A DNA stretch of 64,000 nt from Oscillospiraceae bacterium (GCA_021202845.1 JAJQCF010000023.1:83081-147080); one strand, 5' to 3'. Shown: positions 26,023 to 35,932, numbered from the stretch's first letter. Numbers and translations: made by a program. Notes: a model not told the origin generated them from the sequence alone.

Positions 26023-26702
26023 TCGCTGTCCGCGCTGCGCGGTATTATCTCGCCGTTTGCCTTGAATATGCTGTCGCGAACCACGACTCCGCGCACGTTG
26101 GAGAGAGGATATATCAGGCAGTTCTTGCCGATTATCGTGCCGGGGTTCAGCACGGCGTTGCAGCCGATTTCGACGCCGTCGCCCAATATCGCGCCGAACT
26201 TCTTCAGGTTTGTCTCTATGACCTCGTCGCCGCGGTGTACGCGCACCAGCTTGCGGTCGCTGCGCACGTTGGAGGTTATGGAGCCCGCGCCCATGTGCGC
26301 CTTGTAGCCCAGTATGGAGTCGCCGACATAGTTGAAGTGCGGCACCTGCACCTCGTCAAACAGAATGCAGGTTTTCAGCTCCACGGAGTTGCCGACGACG
26401 CAGTTTTCGCCGACCAGCACGTTGCCGCGGATAAATGCGCAGTGGCGCACCTCGGTAAACGGGCCTATAATGCACGGCCCCGTCAGGCTGGCGGAGGGCG
26501 CGACGCGCGCCGTCCTGTGCACCCAAACGTCGGGCGCGACCATGTTGTACTCGTCCTTGGGCAGCATATCTCCCAGAACCTTGACGTAAGCTCTAATCTG
26601 CGTCAGACCCGACCACGGGTTGTCGCAGTGCGCGAGCATTTTGTCGGCCATAGTGTGGCTCAAATCCAGCAGGTAGGTGATGTCAAATTTCTTTTCAGCC
26701 AT
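26019..26702 (-). CDS. Left-handed beta-helix (hexapeptide repeat) nucleotidyl/acyltransferase-like protein
   Basis: A 227-aa protein with hexapeptide-repeat strands from about residue 65 (VAPSASLTGPCIIGPF, VLVGENCVVGNSVEL, VGDSILGYKAHMGAGSITSN) to 205. This matches the C-terminal, acetyltransferase-like half of GlmU-type enzymes, without a nucleotidyltransferase N-domain. Such stand-alone proteins are annotated as UDP-GlcNAc pyrophosphorylase-like; activity is unproven. GGAGG is upstream. It lies between a pantothenate kinase gene and a response regulator in one apparent operon. Confidence 0.75.
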   Translation of the reverse strand: MAEKKFDITYLLDLSHTMADKMLAHCDNPWSGLTQIRAYVKVLGDMLPKDEYNMVAPDVWVHRTARVAPSASLTGPCIIGPFTEVRHCAFIRGNVLVGENCVVGNSVELKTCILFDEVQVPHFNYVGDSILGYKAHMGAGSITSNVRSDRKLVRVHRGDEVIETNLKKFGAILGDGVEIGCNAVLNPGTIIGKNCLIYPLSNVRGVVVRDSIFKANGEIIPRSADSE

Positions 26703-26741
26703 TCGTTTTTTGCCTCCTCAATGTTCCTATACAAAATTGAT

Positions 26742-27572
26742 TTATTTTTCAGGCGGCCGACACGCGCGCCTGTAAAAACCTATAACCTCGCCGATGCCAA
26801 TCGCGGCAGCGTACTCCGCGTCCGGCGGAATTATGAAGCGGACGCCGAACGCCTCCGCCACGCGGCGGAATATTTCCTCGCACTGCGGCACGAGCGTGAG
26901 CGAGCCGGTGAGCACAATGTCCCGCTGTCCCTCGCCCTTGGCGGCAATCATAGCCATTACGCCGATATTTTGCAGCACGAGATTTATCAGTCCCGCCGCC
27001 ATATCCTGCGGCGCGGTTCCGGCGCAGGCTCTGCCCATGTTCGCGGCGGTCAGCGCCGAGTCCAGCGTGCCCTTGCTGGAAGTCAAATCTCCGATAGTCA
27101 AGTCGGCGCGCGCAATGTCGCCGTCCGCGGCCAGAGCGCACAGCTCCTCCGCGCCGTTCGCGCCCAGCAGCGCGCGTCCCAGACCCGCGAGCGTGCCGCC
27201 GCCCAGTCCGGAGCCGCCGAGGTGGCGAACCCCGTCCTTGCCAGCGGAGAGTATGGCGGTGCCGGTGCCCATGCTGACGACAATGGCGCTCGGCAGCCCC
27301 GCAAGGGTCAGCCCGCCGAGGCCGACAGCCTCCAGCTCCGGCGCGCGCACAGCCGGCAGAGGCAGCCGCTCGGTGCCCTCACTCGCAGAGCGCAGACCCG
27401 TCAGCGCAAGGCGCTCGATGCGCTCGTCGGGCAGCGCGCCCTGCAGCCGCTCCAGCAGCTGCGCTGCCGTTGCTTCCGCCGGAAGACGCACACGCGCGAG
27501 TACAGCGCCGCTCTCCGTCGCCGCCACGCCCTTTGCCGTGGAGCCGCCCATGTCCAGCAGCGCCATGAGCAT
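26742..27572 (-). CDS. Type II pantothenate kinase-like protein (ASKHA fold)
   Basis: A 276-aa sugar-kinase/Hsp70-fold ATPase. The N-terminal phosphate loop is LLDMGGSTAKG; the second ATP motif is VVSMGTGTAIL followed by HLGGSGLGGGTLAGLGRALLG, characteristic of type II pantothenate kinases (CoaW/Fumble) that start CoA synthesis. A BadF-type or N-acetylglucosamine kinase-like role is the alternative. RBS AAGGAGG eight bases before the ATG. Confidence 0.75.
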   Translation of the reverse strand: MLMALLDMGGSTAKGVAATESGAVLARVRLPAEATAAQLLERLQGALPDERIERLALTGLRSASEGTERLPLPAVRAPELEAVGLGGLTLAGLPSAIVVSMGTGTAILSAGKDGVRHLGGSGLGGGTLAGLGRALLGANGAEELCALAADGDIARADLTIGDLTSSKGTLDSALTAANMGRACAGTAPQDMAAGLINLVLQNIGVMAMIAAKGEGQRDIVLTGSLTLVPQCEEIFRRVAEAFGVRFIIPPDAEYAAAIGIGEVIGFYRRACRPPEK

Positions 27573-27653
27573 ACCGCAGTCCTCCTTCCGCGCAAGCAGT
27601 TTTTTAGCATACCTAAATTGTACACCGAATCCGCACCGCTGCGCAACAGTTTT

Positions 27654-28868
27654 TTATCGCAAATTTTCAGCGCCCGCCGCTGTTTTCTTTTTTCCGAAAA
27701 TAAACGTCAGAATTATCACGCTGCCGACGGCTGAAATAATGGCGGTGATGCCCAGCGTGGCGGGAGAGCCGAGGCGCTCGTACATCACCCCGCCCGCGAG
27801 ACTCGCCACGAACGTGGCCAGCGTCATGGAAACTGTGACAAACGACTGCCCCTTCACCTCGTCGGCAGTGCTGACCGTCTCCGACGCCCAGCGCACGGAG
27901 GCCGGAATGAGCAGCGCGAACGACGCCATTTGCAGCAGTCCGGCGGCGAAGAGCGCGGGAATGCTGCTTGCCAGCGAGAATGCCGCGGTCTTGACCGTGA
28001 GTGCCGCGCCTGCGAGCGCCAGCAGCCTGCGCGCGCCGAAGCGGCGGCAGAGACGGTCGAACATGAACATAACCGGCAGCTCCAGCAGAGCTGTCCATGC
28101 CGCCAGCCGACCCATGACCGCGCTGTCGCCACCAGCGTTCTCCACGGGGTATATCAAAAAGTTTGCCAGCAGTATGTGCGGGAAGTACACAAGCACAATG
28201 CCGATTAACACGGCGCAGAAGCGGCGGTTGCGGACAACGAACTCGCGCACACCGACGCTCTCCTGTGCGTTCTGCCGTCCCGACGAGCCGACGATGCCGA
28301 GGCGCGTGTTGCGGTGGGATATGACAAGCAGCAGAGCCAGCTCCGCCGCGGCGAAGAGCGCAATGGAGGTCGGTACCGTCTCGCTGCCCAGTACCGTGAC
28401 CGCCGAGCCGAGCAGCGCGGCCAGCACGGCATAGCACAGCGAGCCCGTGCCGCGCCCGACGCCGTAGTTGACGGCGACGCCCCGCCGCTCCAGCAGCAGG
28501 TAGAGGCTGTTCGATATGGACTGGCAGCTGACGACGCAGCTGAGCATGGCGGCGTAGGCAATCGGCAGCAGTACTCCGCCGTCCGACAGCGCGGGCATGA
28601 GCGCCGCAAGCGCGATTATGACGGCGCACAGGCAGGCAAATATGCCGGCAACGGTCACGCGCTTGGCTCGGTCGGCAAAGCTGGCAAGCGGCGTTTGCAG
28701 CGCCATAGAAACAGCGCTGGCTGCCGCCATCACAAAGCCCGCATCGGTCCCGGAGTAGCCGTGCGAGCGCATATATACAGTACAAAACGACGCCGCGGGG
28801 CAGTAAAAAGCCCAAAAAAGCCCGCTCGAAGCGGCGTACTGCAGGTTGGTCTTACGCTTGAGGTTCAA
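27654..28868 (-). CDS. MFS transporter
   Basis: About 404 aa with roughly 12 hydrophobic helices and a central charged loop (around HRNTRLGIVGSSGRQNAQESVG), the plan of the major facilitator superfamily, closest in style to LacY/nucleoside-symporter-like members. Substrate unknown. The frame is open to a TTG at 28916, but a consensus promoter overlaps that point, so a TTG at 28868 (with GGAAAGCGG upstream) is preferred; the N terminus remains uncertain. It may head the transcript containing the pantothenate kinase gene. Confidence 0.82.
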   Translation of the reverse strand: MNLKRKTNLQYAASSGLFWAFYCPAASFCTVYMRSHGYSGTDAGFVMAAASAVSMALQTPLASFADRAKRVTVAGIFACLCAVIIALAALMPALSDGGVLLPIAYAAMLSCVVSCQSISNSLYLLLERRGVAVNYGVGRGTGSLCYAVLAALLGSAVTVLGSETVPTSIALFAAAELALLLVISHRNTRLGIVGSSGRQNAQESVGVREFVVRNRRFCAVLIGIVLVYFPHILLANFLIYPVENAGGDSAVMGRLAAWTALLELPVMFMFDRLCRRFGARRLLALAGAALTVKTAAFSLASSIPALFAAGLLQMASFALLIPASVRWASETVSTADEVKGQSFVTVSMTLATFVASLAGGVMYERLGSPATLGITAIISAVGSVIILTFIFGKKKTAAGAENLR

Positions 28869-28904
28869 AGAATATGCATCCGCTTTCCAAACAATTTCGC
28901 CGAT

Positions 28905-28933
28905 AATATACCACAATCAGAGCGGGTTTTCAA
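28905..28933 (-). promoter_or_regulatory. Promoter of the MFS transporter gene
   Basis: On the - strand TTGAAA (28928-28933) and TATATT (28905-28910), 17-bp spacer. The -10 sits inside the longest reading frame, which argues for a downstream start codon. Confidence 0.65.
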
Positions 28934-28970
28934 GACGCAGCGCAGCGGCGAACAGGTTTTTGCGCCGCCG

Positions 28971-29981
28971 TTACCATATCCCCAAAGCTCTCTGCATGAC
29001 GAGGCTTACGGCGGCTATGGCTGCCCAGCAGCACAGGCCCATGAGTATGGGGCTTTTGCCGGTTTTTATTATTTTCTTCAGGTCGGTATTGAGGCCGATT
29101 GCCGTCATGGCCATTACTATCAGCACCTTGCTCGCGGTCTTGAACGGGGAGAAAAATGAGGCGGGGACACCGAGGGCGGTGGCGGCGGTGGTGATGACGG
29201 AGCAGACAACAAACAGAATGATGAAAAACGGCAGTATGGAGCTCAGTTTTATTTTTCCGCGGCTCTCGCTCGACGTTTTGGCCTGATATATGCCCAGCGC
29301 CAGCGTAATCGGAATAATGGCCAGCGTTCTTGTCAGCTTGACCACCACGGCTGTGTCGAGCACATTGCTCCCGTGAATATCGTCCCACGCCGACGCCGCG
29401 GCGGTGACGGAGGACGTGTCATTTACGGCTGTCCCCGCAAAGAGGCCGAAGCCCTCGTTGGAAAGACCGATGGCGTCGCCCAGCGTGGGGAACACCAGCG
29501 CCGCAACGACGTTGAAAAGGAAAATGACGGAGATAGACTGCGCGATTTCATCGTCGTCCGCTCCGATAACGGGCGCGGTGGCGGCGATTGCGGAGCCGCC
29601 GCATATGGACGAGCCCACGCCGATTAGCACGGAGGTGTTCCGCGACGAGTGCAGCAGCTTGCTCATTATGTATGCCACAATCAGCGATGTGGAAATTGTG
29701 GCTATGATAATCGGCAGGGACTGCAAGCCTATTTCAAAAACCGTGTTCAGGTTCATGCCGAAGCCCAAAAGAATTACGGCCAGCTGGAGCAGCTTTTTGG
29801 AAACGAACGAGATTCCCGCGTTAAATTTCTCGCGCGGGAAGGGCGTCAGGGCAAGAATAATTCCCAGCAAAATCGCAAAAACCGGCCCGCCGACAACGGG
29901 CACAAGCTGCCCCAATATCCAAGCGGGAACGGTGAGCACGGCACAGAGCAAAATGCCGGGAAGCTGGTCTTTTTTAAGCAA
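28971..29981 (-). CDS. YeiH/UPF0324 family membrane protein
   Basis: A 336-aa integral membrane protein with about 10 helices. The family blocks [22 protein letters not shown] and [19 protein letters not shown] are present. YeiH-type proteins are called putative sulfate exporters, but function is not established. The start is TTG with AGGAGAG seven bases upstream; no ATG fits. It appears monocistronic, bounded by a terminator on the upstream side. Confidence 0.9.
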   Translation of the reverse strand: MLKKDQLPGILLCAVLTVPAWILGQLVPVVGGPVFAILLGIILALTPFPREKFNAGISFVSKKLLQLAVILLGFGMNLNTVFEIGLQSLPIIIATISTSLIVAYIMSKLLHSSRNTSVLIGVGSSICGGSAIAATAPVIGADDDEIAQSISVIFLFNVVAALVFPTLGDAIGLSNEGFGLFAGTAVNDTSSVTAAASAWDDIHGSNVLDTAVVVKLTRTLAIIPITLALGIYQAKTSSESRGKIKLSSILPFFIILFVVCSVITTAATALGVPASFFSPFKTASKVLIVMAMTAIGLNTDLKKIIKTGKSPILMGLCCWAAIAAVSLVMQRALGIW

Positions 29982-30051
29982 GATAATCTCTCCTCATGTG
30001 AATGTTATTGTTTTGAGTATAATGTCGGCTTTAGGCAACCGAAGCCGGAAA

Positions 30052-30088
30052 AAGCTCCTGTCAGACTGAGTGTCGGCAGGAGTTTTTT
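30052..30088. terminator. Terminator after the recJ-rel operon
   Basis: CTCCTGTC (30055-30062) pairs with GGCAGGAG (30075-30082) with one G-T pair. T-runs flank it on both strands; on the - strand it ends the operon whose last gene stops at 30112. Confidence 0.7.
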
Positions 30089-30111
30089 GATTGTAGAATT
30101 TGAATTTGTTT

Positions 30112-30522
30112 TCACTCCTCCGCCGTTATGGGTTTGCGGTTTTTGACCTTGGCGGAGAGGTCGCTGAGGAAGGCTTTGCATTCGTGGCGGGGGGAGGCGA
30201 AGGGGAAAGAGAGGAGGAAGGTGTGGATGTTGCGGTAGGTAACGTCGTTGCGCACCGTTATCTTCGTCTCGGCTACGCCCCAGTCCTCAAGCTCTATCGT
30301 CCAGTGCTCGTAGAGGTTTATGGACTTCATTTCAAACACGAACCGCTTGTTCTGCACCACCTCGAACGCGCGGGTGAATATGGTGCCGGGCTCGGGCTCG
30401 GTGTTGTTGTACTGCTCCTCGTTCAGAGGGTCAACGGTTACGTCGGTGCCGGAGGTTATCAGTCTCCAGACCGTCTCTACGGGCGCGGTGTAGAACGCGC
30501 GGCAGTGTGCGGAACGCTTCAT
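30112..30522 (-). CDS. SRPBCC (START/Bet v1-like) domain protein
   Basis: A 136-aa single-domain protein resembling the SRPBCC fold, a helix-grip cavity that binds hydrophobic ligands: YTAPVETVWRLIT at the N terminus, central GTIFTRAFEVVQNKRFVFEM, and a C-terminal helix. The ligand and role are unknown. It is the last gene of the recJ-rel-dtd-MBL operon, 17 bp after the MBL gene. Confidence 0.65.
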   Translation of the reverse strand: MKRSAHCRAFYTAPVETVWRLITSGTDVTVDPLNEEQYNNTEPEPGTIFTRAFEVVQNKRFVFEMKSINLYEHWTIELEDWGVAETKITVRNDVTYRNIHTFLLSFPFASPRHECKAFLSDLSAKVKNRKPITAEE

Positions 30523-30539
30523 TTTTTCTCTGACCTTTC

Positions 30540-31154
30540 TCAGCTTCTGCTGTTTGCGGCGAGCACGAACTGGTTGAAGCGGCGCTCGCGCTCAAGTGTG
30601 GTGGCACCCATATGCCCGGGGTAGATTTCGTAGTCCCCCTCCAAGCGGCTCAGGCGGCGCAGGGAGGAGAGCATGGCGCCGGTGTCGCCCAAGGGGAAGT
30701 CTGTGCGGCCGCAGCTGCCGCGGAAGAGCGTATCGCCGGTGAATATGGCGTTTTCGCAGACAAGGCAGACGCTGCCCGGCGTGTGACCGGGGGTTTCCAG
30801 CACGGTAAAGCGCAGCGCGCCGACCTCCACGCTGTCGCCCTCGGCGTAAAAGCGCGTCTCCGGCGGCGCAACCAGCGCGTAGGGCTCGGAGCCTATGACA
30901 ACGCCGTTGTCGCCCGCGTGCATCCAGAGCTGCGCGTTCGTCTCGTCCAGCACAATTTCCAGCGCGCCGATGTGGTCGGCGTGGGCGTGGGTGAGCATGA
31001 CGGCGGAGCAGCGGAGGTGATTTTCCTCCAAGTAGTCCAGTATGCGCGTGCCCTCCGCGCCGGGGTCGATTATGGCGCACTCCAAGCTGCTTTCGTCGGC
31101 GACGATGTAGCAGTTTTCCTCAAAGAGGCCGACTACAAGTGTTTTAATGTGCAT
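30540..31154 (-). CDS. MBL-fold hydrolase, glyoxalase II-like
   Basis: A 204-aa metallo-beta-lactamase fold hydrolase. Metal ligands: LTHAHADHIG, TPGHTPGS, FTGDTLF and PGHMG. This set matches the short glyoxalase II/YcbL group, probably acting on thioesters. GGAGG precedes the ATG. Its place after dtd is common in Firmicutes. Confidence 0.9.
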   Translation of the reverse strand: MHIKTLVVGLFEENCYIVADESSLECAIIDPGAEGTRILDYLEENHLRCSAVMLTHAHADHIGALEIVLDETNAQLWMHAGDNGVVIGSEPYALVAPPETRFYAEGDSVEVGALRFTVLETPGHTPGSVCLVCENAIFTGDTLFRGSCGRTDFPLGDTGAMLSSLRRLSRLEGDYEIYPGHMGATTLERERRFNQFVLAANSRS

Positions 31155-31164
31155 GTTGTCCTCC

Positions 31165-31608
31165 TTACAGCGTATCCGTGTCTATTATTATTGTAACAGG
31201 CCCGTCGTTGACGGACTCCACCTGCATATCCGCGCCGAACTCGCCGGTCGCCACGTTAAAGCCGCGCTCACGGCAGCGGGCTATGACGCGCTCATAGAGC
31301 GGAACGGCCGTATTCGGCCTCGCCGCGCCCGTGAAGCCCGGGCGGCGCTGGCGCACGTCAGCAAACAGCGTGAACTGGCTTATTATAAGTATCTCCGCGC
31401 CCGCGTCGGCGGGGGATATGTTCATTTTTCCGTTTTCGTCCTCGAATATGCGCATACCGCAGATGCGGTCGGCAACGCGGTCGGCCTCGGTCTCGCCGTC
31501 ACCCTCGGCCACGCCCAGCAGCACAAGGAAGCCCTTGCCTATGCTGCCGACGGTTTGGCCGTCAATGGTGACTGAGGCGCGCCTCACTCTTGTCAGTACG
31601 GCTCTCAT
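31165..31608 (-). CDS. dtd: D-aminoacyl-tRNA deacylase
   Basis: A 147-aa homodimeric enzyme that hydrolyses D-aminoacyl-tRNA and mischarged Gly-tRNA. The active-site motifs SQFTLFAD and the C-terminal NDGPVTI (the family GPVT box) are intact. Its RBS (ACAGGAG) lies in the last codons of rel, seven bases away. Confidence 0.96.
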   Translation of the reverse strand: MRAVLTRVRRASVTIDGQTVGSIGKGFLVLLGVAEGDGETEADRVADRICGMRIFEDENGKMNISPADAGAEILIISQFTLFADVRQRRPGFTGAARPNTAVPLYERVIARCRERGFNVATGEFGADMQVESVNDGPVTIIIDTDTL

Positions 31609-31615
31609 CTGCTGT

Positions 31616-33889
31616 TCACGCTCCTGTCCTCACAACCTCGCTGACGCCCTGCACGGTTTCGAGACGGGCAATTATGGCGTTCAGCTCCTCAAGGTTCTTC
31701 ACTTCCAGCGTCAGGTTGGCCGTCGCCATGCCCACGCCGACGTCGCGCGCCGAGAGCGAGCGCACGCGCGCGTTCAGGGAGTTGAGCACCGTGGCGATGT
31801 CCATGACAAGGCCGCTGCGGTCGCGGGAGTTGAGCTTGAGCGTTGTCACATAGGAGTCGTTCACGTCGTCCGCCCAGCTGACGTTTATCCAGCGGCCGCT
31901 GCCGTCGGGGTCGAGGCGGCCCGTGATGTGGTTCTTGCAGTCCGTGCGGTGGACGGAGACGCCGTAGCCGCGGGTGATAAAGCCCACAATGTCGTCCCCG
32001 GGAACCGGCGTGCAGCAGCGGGCGAACTTGATAAGGCAGTTGTCCAGCCCCTCCACCAGCACGCCCTGAATGCTGTGCGGGCGCTTCTTAGCGTCGCGCT
32101 CGCCGCGGCGGTCGGCGGCTTCATTCAGGCGGTCGAGGGCGGTTTTCTGCGCCGCCGCTCTCTGCGCCTTGGAGACTTCTTCCTTTATGCGGTTGACGGT
32201 TTTGACCGCCGTGACGCCGCCGTAGCCTATGGCCGCGTAGAGGTCGTCCGCCGTGGGCAGGGAAAGGCGTTTGAGCAGAGGCTCCAAAATGGCGGGGGTG
32301 ACGTCCGCGACGTTCAGTCCCGCGTGGCGCAGCTCGCTTTCAAAGGCCTCGCGGCCTTGGACAATGTTTTCCTCGCGCCGCTCCTTTTTGAACCACTGCT
32401 TAATCTTCGTGCGCGCGGAGCCGCTTTTGGCAATCTTCAGCCAGTCGCGGCTGGGGCCTGTTGCGCCCTTGGAGGTGATTATTTCCACAATGTCGCCGTT
32501 TTGCAGGACGTGGTCGAACGGCGTGATGCGTCCGTTGACCTTGGCGCCGACCATCGAGTTGCCGACGGCGGAGTGTATGGAGTAGGCAAAGTCTATGGGT
32601 GTCGCGCCCGCGGGCATGTTTATCACGTCGCCCTTGGGTGAGAACACAAACACCTCGTCCGCGAACATATCCACGTGCAGGTCGGAGAAGAAGTCCTGCG
32701 CGTCGCTGTTCTGCTGGCTCTCAAGCAGGCGGCGCACCCACGCGAACTTTTCCTCGTCGCCCGCCGCCACGCCCGCGGAACCGGATTTATATTTCCAGTG
32801 CGCCGCGATGCCGTACTCGGAGACGCGGTGCATATCCCATGTGCGTATCTGCACCTCGAACGGTATGCCCTCCGAGCCGATGACCGTGGTGTGCAGGCTC
32901 TGGTAGCCGTTGGGCTTGGGGGTAGAGATGTAGTCCTTGAAGCGCCCGGGGACGGGCTTGAACATATCGTGAATCTGCCCCAAGACGTTGTAGCACTGGC
33001 TGATGTCATCGACGATTATGCGCAGCGCGCACAGGTCGAATATCTCCTTCATGTCCAGCTTCTGCGTGTACATCTTGCGGTAGATGCTGTAAATGTGCTT
33101 TATGCGGCTGTTTATGGAGCAGGGTATGCCCCACTCGTCCAGCCTTGCGCGTATTTTGACCTCCATTTCGCCCATGAAGTTTTCCAGCTTCTCGCGGCGG
33201 GAGTCCACGTCCGCCATTATCGCCTGATAGCCTATGGGGTCGAGATAGTAGAGTGAAAGGTCCTCAAGCTCCCACTTTATGCGCTGCATACCCAGCCGGT
33301 GGGCTATGGGGGCGTAAATCTGCATTGTCTCAAGGCTCTTTATGCGCTGCTTTTCCGGCGTCTGGTAGTCCATTGTGCGCATATTGTGCAGTCGGTCGGC
33401 CAGCTTGATGAGTATGACGCGGATGTCGTTGCACATTGCCATAAGCATTTTGCGCATATTCTCCATCTGCTCGTCCTCGCGGGAGGTGAAGTTCACGCGC
33501 GTCAGCTTTGTCACGCCCTCGACGATGCCGGCAACGCTCTCGCCGAATTTTTCCCGTATCTGCTCGTGGGTGACGTTGGTGTCCTCAATAACGTCGTGCA
33601 GCAGCGCGGAAACAATGGAGTCCTCGTCCAGACCCATTTCCGCGGTTATCTCGGCGGCGGCCACGACGTGGGTCACGTAGGGCGAGCCGTCCTTGCGTTT
33701 TTGTCCCTCGTGCGCCTCCGCCGCCAGCTCGAAGGCCGCGCGGATTCTTGCCATGTCCATGTGTATGGAGCTTGCGCGCACCTTTTCTTCCAGCCGCGCG
33801 TAGCACTCCTCAACGGCGGGGTCAAATTCCTTGCGCTCGGCGATTGCGCCCGCCGGAGCCTCCGCTGTCTTTTTCGGCGTATCTGCCAT
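31616..33889 (-). CDS. rel: Bifunctional (p)ppGpp synthetase/hydrolase (Rel)
   Basis: A 757-aa stringent-response enzyme. The HD hydrolase domain has VTHVVAAAEI and ALLHDVIEDT; the synthetase domain has KDYISTPKPNGYQSLHT and EVQIRT; TGS follows (about residues 420-480, VFSPKGDVINMPAGATPIDFAY), then a helical region and an ACT domain at the C terminus. Both catalytic halves look intact. GGGAGG precedes the ATG; recJ ends 3 bp upstream. The recJ-rel-dtd order is conserved in Firmicutes. Confidence 0.97.
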   Translation of the reverse strand: MADTPKKTAEAPAGAIAERKEFDPAVEECYARLEEKVRASSIHMDMARIRAAFELAAEAHEGQKRKDGSPYVTHVVAAAEITAEMGLDEDSIVSALLHDVIEDTNVTHEQIREKFGESVAGIVEGVTKLTRVNFTSREDEQMENMRKMLMAMCNDIRVILIKLADRLHNMRTMDYQTPEKQRIKSLETMQIYAPIAHRLGMQRIKWELEDLSLYYLDPIGYQAIMADVDSRREKLENFMGEMEVKIRARLDEWGIPCSINSRIKHIYSIYRKMYTQKLDMKEIFDLCALRIIVDDISQCYNVLGQIHDMFKPVPGRFKDYISTPKPNGYQSLHTTVIGSEGIPFEVQIRTWDMHRVSEYGIAAHWKYKSGSAGVAAGDEEKFAWVRRLLESQQNSDAQDFFSDLHVDMFADEVFVFSPKGDVINMPAGATPIDFAYSIHSAVGNSMVGAKVNGRITPFDHVLQNGDIVEIITSKGATGPSRDWLKIAKSGSARTKIKQWFKKERREENIVQGREAFESELRHAGLNVADVTPAILEPLLKRLSLPTADDLYAAIGYGGVTAVKTVNRIKEEVSKAQRAAAQKTALDRLNEAADRRGERDAKKRPHSIQGVLVEGLDNCLIKFARCCTPVPGDDIVGFITRGYGVSVHRTDCKNHITGRLDPDGSGRWINVSWADDVNDSYVTTLKLNSRDRSGLVMDIATVLNSLNARVRSLSARDVGVGMATANLTLEVKNLEELNAIIARLETVQGVSEVVRTGA

Positions 33890-33892
33890 TTT

Positions 33893-35893
33893 TCAGGCGC
33901 CTCCCTTCATGGAAGCCAAAATTTTTGAGTTATTCAAATCCACCTTGGGGGGATTGCGTCGGGCCTGAACGGTCACGCCTGAGCCCTCAAAGCGGAAGTA
34001 CACAAGCTGAAGCTCGCGCAGAATGAGCAGGCATACGCCCACCTCAACGTCCCACATACCCGGGACAAGCTGCTCGGCCACGGCGGCGAAGCTGCCTCTG
34101 GCCTCCCCGCCCAGTGAGCGCAGCGACCGCCACACCACCGCGAGGTCGCGGCGCGTGGGCGCCGGAGCGCCGCAGTCCGGCACGTGCCCCTCGAACACCG
34201 CGCTGAGCGGCTTGGGGTCGTGGCGGCGCAGGGCTATCATGTTCAGCTGCACCGAGCGGCGCGAGCGGTACTCGTTCACCTGCGGCACAAACGCCGCGTC
34301 AACTCTGTCGCCCGGGACGGCACCCAGCGCGTCCACGGAGCGGGAGAACCACACGCACTCGTAGCTGTGGTTGAATTTTGCCAGCTTGAGCCGCGTGTGC
34401 TTGCCCGTGCCGAGCGGCGTCGCGCTCACGAGCACGGCTCCCGTCAGGCAGGCCGTGGGCGGCGGGTTGGACGTGCCGCAGGGCTCGAGACGGTCGAGGC
34501 TCTCCACGGAGGAGAGCGTCAGCATCTCCGGCCGGTCTATGTGCAGCTCTATGTCGAGGCTCATGTCGCCGCAGGGCGGGTGCGCGGCGTAATATTCGGC
34601 CAGCTTTTGGCGGAACTGTCCCAGCCGCTCGCGCTTGAGCGTGAGTCCAGCCGCGAGCGCGTGACCGCCGAATGCGTCCAGCTCCGCGGCGCAGAAGCTC
34701 AGCGCGTCAAACAGGTTGAATCCGCCGAAGCTGCGGCAGGAGCCCTTGCCCTCCGCGCCGTCCAGCGTTATCATAACAGTCGGCACGCCGTACTTTTCCG
34801 CAAGGCGCGAGGCGACAATGCCGATTATGCCTTGGTGCCAGCCCTCTCCCGCTAAGACTATCGGCCCGTCCGGCTTGGCGTCGCCCAGCATGGTCTGCGC
34901 CTGCTCCCAAATGCCCGTTTCCAGCGCTTGGCGGTCGCGGTTGAGGCCGCAAAGCTCCGCGGCCTCCTCGGCGGCGCGCTCTGGCGAGGTTTCCAGCAGC
35001 AGCCGCAGCGCTTTTTCCGCCTGACCCAAACGTCCGGCGGCGTTTATGCGCGGGGCGAGCGAGTAGCCTATGCTGATGGCGGAGAGCCGTTTGCCGCTCA
35101 CTCCCGCTTCTTTCAGCAGCGCTCTCAGTCCCGGGCGCGGGTCGCGCTGCAGCTTTTCCATGCCGCGGCTGGTGATGTAGCGGTTTTCGCCTTCCAGCGG
35201 CATCACGTCCGCCACGGTGCCGAGGGCTATCAGGTCGGCGTAGTCGCGCAGCAGCGCTTCGCCGCCGCCCTCCAGCGCGCTGAGCAGCTTGAACGCCACG
35301 CCGACGCCCGCCAACTCGCGGAAGGGGTAGCCGCTGTCAGCCCGCTTGGGGTCAACGACCGCCGCGGCGCGGGGCAGCGCGCTCTTGCACTCGTGGTGGT
35401 CGGTTATTACCATGTCTATGCCGAGCGAGGCGGCGTAGTCCGTCTCCGCCGCGGCGGTGATGCCGCAGTCCACGGTGATTATCAGCGTCACGCCCAGCGC
35501 GGCGAGGGTGTCGATGGCGCGGCAGTTGACGCCGTAGCCCTCGTCCAGCCGCCCGGGGATATAAACCTCGCACTCCACGCCGCGGCGGCGCAGCCAGTCG
35601 GACATCATGCAGGTGCTCGTGATGCCGTCAACGTCGTAGTCGCCATAGACCGCGACGTGCTCGCGCTCGGCAATGGCGCGGCGCGTGCGCTCCACCGCAA
35701 GCGACATATCCGATATGAGGAAGGGGTCGCCCAGCGCGTCGGGCGAGCAGCGCAGAAAGCGCTCGGCCTTCTCCGGCGTGTCCATTCCGCGCGCGGCCAG
35801 TACCGCCGCCAAAAGCGGCGCATACCCCGCCGCAGCAAGCCCCTCGGCAGCCTCCGACTGCCCGTATGGGATTTTCCATTCTGTGTAGCTCAT
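33893..35893 (-). CDS. recJ: Single-strand DNA 5'-3' exonuclease RecJ
   Basis: A 666-aa DHH-family nuclease used in recombination and mismatch repair. Motifs: VYGDYDVDGITS, IITVDCGI, ITDHHE (the DHH motif), and GTVADVMPL. The DHHA1 region (GWHQGIIGIVASRLAEKYG, SCRSFGGFNLFDAL, GGHALAAGL) and a C-terminal OB-like domain follow. RBS is weak (AGAGACAG). First gene of the operon. Confidence 0.95.
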   Translation of the reverse strand: MSYTEWKIPYGQSEAAEGLAAAGYAPLLAAVLAARGMDTPEKAERFLRCSPDALGDPFLISDMSLAVERTRRAIAEREHVAVYGDYDVDGITSTCMMSDWLRRRGVECEVYIPGRLDEGYGVNCRAIDTLAALGVTLIITVDCGITAAAETDYAASLGIDMVITDHHECKSALPRAAAVVDPKRADSGYPFRELAGVGVAFKLLSALEGGGEALLRDYADLIALGTVADVMPLEGENRYITSRGMEKLQRDPRPGLRALLKEAGVSGKRLSAISIGYSLAPRINAAGRLGQAEKALRLLLETSPERAAEEAAELCGLNRDRQALETGIWEQAQTMLGDAKPDGPIVLAGEGWHQGIIGIVASRLAEKYGVPTVMITLDGAEGKGSCRSFGGFNLFDALSFCAAELDAFGGHALAAGLTLKRERLGQFRQKLAEYYAAHPPCGDMSLDIELHIDRPEMLTLSSVESLDRLEPCGTSNPPPTACLTGAVLVSATPLGTGKHTRLKLAKFNHSYECVWFSRSVDALGAVPGDRVDAAFVPQVNEYRSRRSVQLNMIALRRHDPKPLSAVFEGHVPDCGAPAPTRRDLAVVWRSLRSLGGEARGSFAAVAEQLVPGMWDVEVGVCLLILRELQLVYFRFEGSGVTVQARRNPPKVDLNNSKILASMKGGA

Positions 35894-35932
35894 GTTCTGT
35901 CTCTGTACCCGCTTTGCAATTTATAATATATC

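Noticed and set aside
26794..28434. 546-residue + strand frame opposite the pantothenate kinase and MFS genes
   Set aside because: Ser/Ala/Pro-rich shadow crossing two real - strand genes and their intergenic gap.
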